A program made the translations under genes and the position numbers. From NCBI RefSeq assembly GCF_949769255.1, contig NZ_OX458329.1, forward strand, positions 1,984,001-2,048,000: a stretch of DNA of 64,000 bases. Direction: 5' to 3'. Positions 63,039 to 64,000 of this stretch are shown piece by piece. This DNA is from Mobiluncus massiliensis (GTDB taxonomy: Bacteria > Actinomycetota > Actinomycetes > Actinomycetales > Actinomycetaceae). The number at the start of each line of letters is the position of its first letter. The first letter of the stretch is position 1. Under the pieces are notes generated by a model. It was not told where the DNA came from. It was given only the letters and a program-made list of their open reading frames with translations, and did not search any database.

Positions 63039-64000
63039 TTACCTGACTTCGGCGTTCAAAGCGGCTTCGAGAATATCGGGAGTCAGTCCCCACACGGTCG
63101 CCAGGGCATCAACCCACTCGCTGCCCAAGCCTGCCTCGGCCGCCATGTGGGCAGAAACAGTGGGAGTATGCGCCAGCTTGGCGATGACGTGATGAATCGC
63201 GGCCTCCGCGGCTTCGCGAGAAATCATCTCGCCAGCGGGAAGTCTGTCAATCTCGGCCGCGGCGGCTTGCTGGAAAATGGCGCGCAGCTGCACGATAGCC
63301 GGATCCATGTGACGTGCTGCCACCGCCGCATCGTACTCGCTCAAACCGTCTTCAATAATTTCATGCGCCCGGCGCACTTGGGACACGGCCAAAGCCGGAA
63401 CCCGGTGACGAATATCCTCCAAATCCCACAACGCGACCCCCGGTAGGTCTCGCACACTTTCCTCCACGTCACGATGCAGCGCCAGGTCCAAAATGGTCAA
63501 GGAACTGTCGGGGTCGGCCAGGCTGGCGCGCACCTGTTCGCGGCGCAGTATCGGGGCGCCGATTCCCCGCGCGGTGACAACCAAATCAGCCTGTTGTAGC
63601 GCCGGCACTAAGTCAGCGGCGGGAATGACACGGGTTCCGTGATTCTTGGCAAAGGCAGTGACCCGCTCGGAAGTCGAAATATTGGCGATGTCGCGCACCC
63701 CGCGGGCGCGCAGCTGGGCAACCGTACTCCCGGCATAAGCGCCGGTGCCGACCAGGAGAACTTGCGCCTGTCGCCATTCGGGCAGCCGCCCGCTTGCCTC
63801 CACCACATCCAGACCCACGGAAACAACGGAACGCCCTAGTCCGGTCAATTCAGTCTTGCTGGCGACCTTCCGGGCGGTGGATAGCGCTCCTTCAAACATG
63901 CGCACCATCAACCCGTGAACTTCCCCCAAGTCTTGGGCGCGCGTAAAGGAACGGCGCACCTGACCCGCGACCTCGGCCTCACCCACCACCATAGAATCCA
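63039..64000 (-). CDS. hemA: Glutamyl-tRNA reductase, N-terminal part outside window
   Basis: The visible 320 residues cover the NADPH-binding and dimerisation domains of HemA, the first enzyme of C5 tetrapyrrole synthesis (glutamyl-tRNA to glutamate-1-semialdehyde). MVVGEAEVAGQVRRSFTRA is the conserved end of the catalytic domain, VLLVGTGAYAGSTVAQLRARG the NADPH fold, and the C-terminal helices follow. The frame is open through the right edge (Asp-Ser before the first Met), so the start lies beyond 64000. It is immediately upstream of the ferrochelatase-HemQ frame. Confidence 0.92.
   Translation of the reverse strand, partial: DSMVVGEAEVAGQVRRSFTRAQDLGEVHGLMVRMFEGALSTARKVASKTELTGLGRSVVSVGLDVVEASGRLPEWRQAQVLLVGTGAYAGSTVAQLRARGVRDIANISTSERVTAFAKNHGTRVIPAADLVPALQQADLVVTARGIGAPILRREQVRASLADPDSSLTILDLALHRDVEESVRDLPGVALWDLEDIRHRVPALAVSQVRRAHEIIEDGLSEYDAAVAARHMDPAIVQLRAIFQQAAAAEIDRLPAGEMISREAAEAAIHHVIAKLAHTPTVSAHMAAEAGLGSEWVDALATVWGLTPDILEAALNAEVR

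Noticed and set aside
1-64000. tRNA/rRNA genes, CRISPR arrays, transposases or prophage genes
   Set aside because: All intergenic gaps were read on both strands; no tRNA arm pattern, regular spacer array, DDE transposase or integrase was seen.

Overview
This window is the chromosomal replication-origin neighbourhood of a Gram-positive actinobacterium. The evidence is the conserved order hemQ/hemH ... rplI-rpsR-ssb-rpsF ... cca-NUDIX-DUF6049-murJ-trxB-trxA ... parB-parA-rsmG-jag-yidC-yidD-rnpA-rpmH | dnaA-dnaN-recF-dciA-gyrB-gyrA-DUF3566, together with frequent GTG/TTG starts, a moderate-to-high GC content and two parS sites. The pyruvate-type ferredoxin oxidoreductase operon points to an anaerobe. 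Cell-wall-binding-repeat/CAP proteins, a secreted papain-like protease and HemQ-type haem synthesis fit the Actinomycetaceae, and a Mobiluncus-like organism is my best guess. That is inference from gene content, not an identification.

Layout. 1-2.8 kb: end of a DMT-type membrane protein, a family 2 glycosyltransferase and a DUF3566 membrane protein. 2.9-13.2 kb: the leftward replication block gyrA, gyrB, dciA, recF, dnaN and dnaA, with the probable oriC between dnaN and dnaA. 13.4-19.6 kb: the rightward block rpmH, rnpA, yidD, yidC, jag, rsmG, parA and parB with two parS palindromes. 19.7-28.4 kb: a leftward block with an aminotransferase, trxA, trxB, a discoidin-like membrane protein, murJ, a DUF6049 protein and a NUDIX hydrolase. 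28.5-32.4 kb: cca and a class A penicillin-binding protein. 32.4-34.2 kb: an AlbA/Schlafen-type gene enclosed by two 142-bp direct repeats. 34.3-37.6 kb: rpsF-ssb-rpsR-rplI and convergent dnaB, followed by a 680-bp gap rich in consensus DnaA boxes. 38.2-41.2 kb: an SLC13 transporter and an HGSNAT/DUF418-type membrane protein. 41.2-44.1 kb: an AT-richer patch with a two-component system, a previously unlisted 45-residue peptide gene directly upstream of the kinase, and an unknown protein. 44.2-50.6 kb: diaminopimelate dehydrogenase divergent from a four-gene 2-oxoacid:ferredoxin oxidoreductase operon. 50.7-60.4 kb: surface and secreted proteins (WXG-like protein plus lipase-like protein, CWB2-CAP protein, YgjP metallopeptidase, 1547-residue papain/rhodanese/thioredoxin protein). 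60.9-64 kb: haem genes, with ferrochelatase and HemQ in one uninterrupted frame, then hemA running off the window.

The candidates I find most worth follow-up are: (1) the 45-aa peptide-kinase-regulator operon; (2) the repeat-bounded AlbA cassette; (3) the secreted protein joining papain, rhodanese and two thioredoxin folds; (4) the HemH-HemQ in-frame joint with an internal ribosome site; (5) the consensus DnaA-box cluster beside dnaB, away from dnaA. No tRNA, rRNA, CRISPR array or insertion-sequence transposase was seen.
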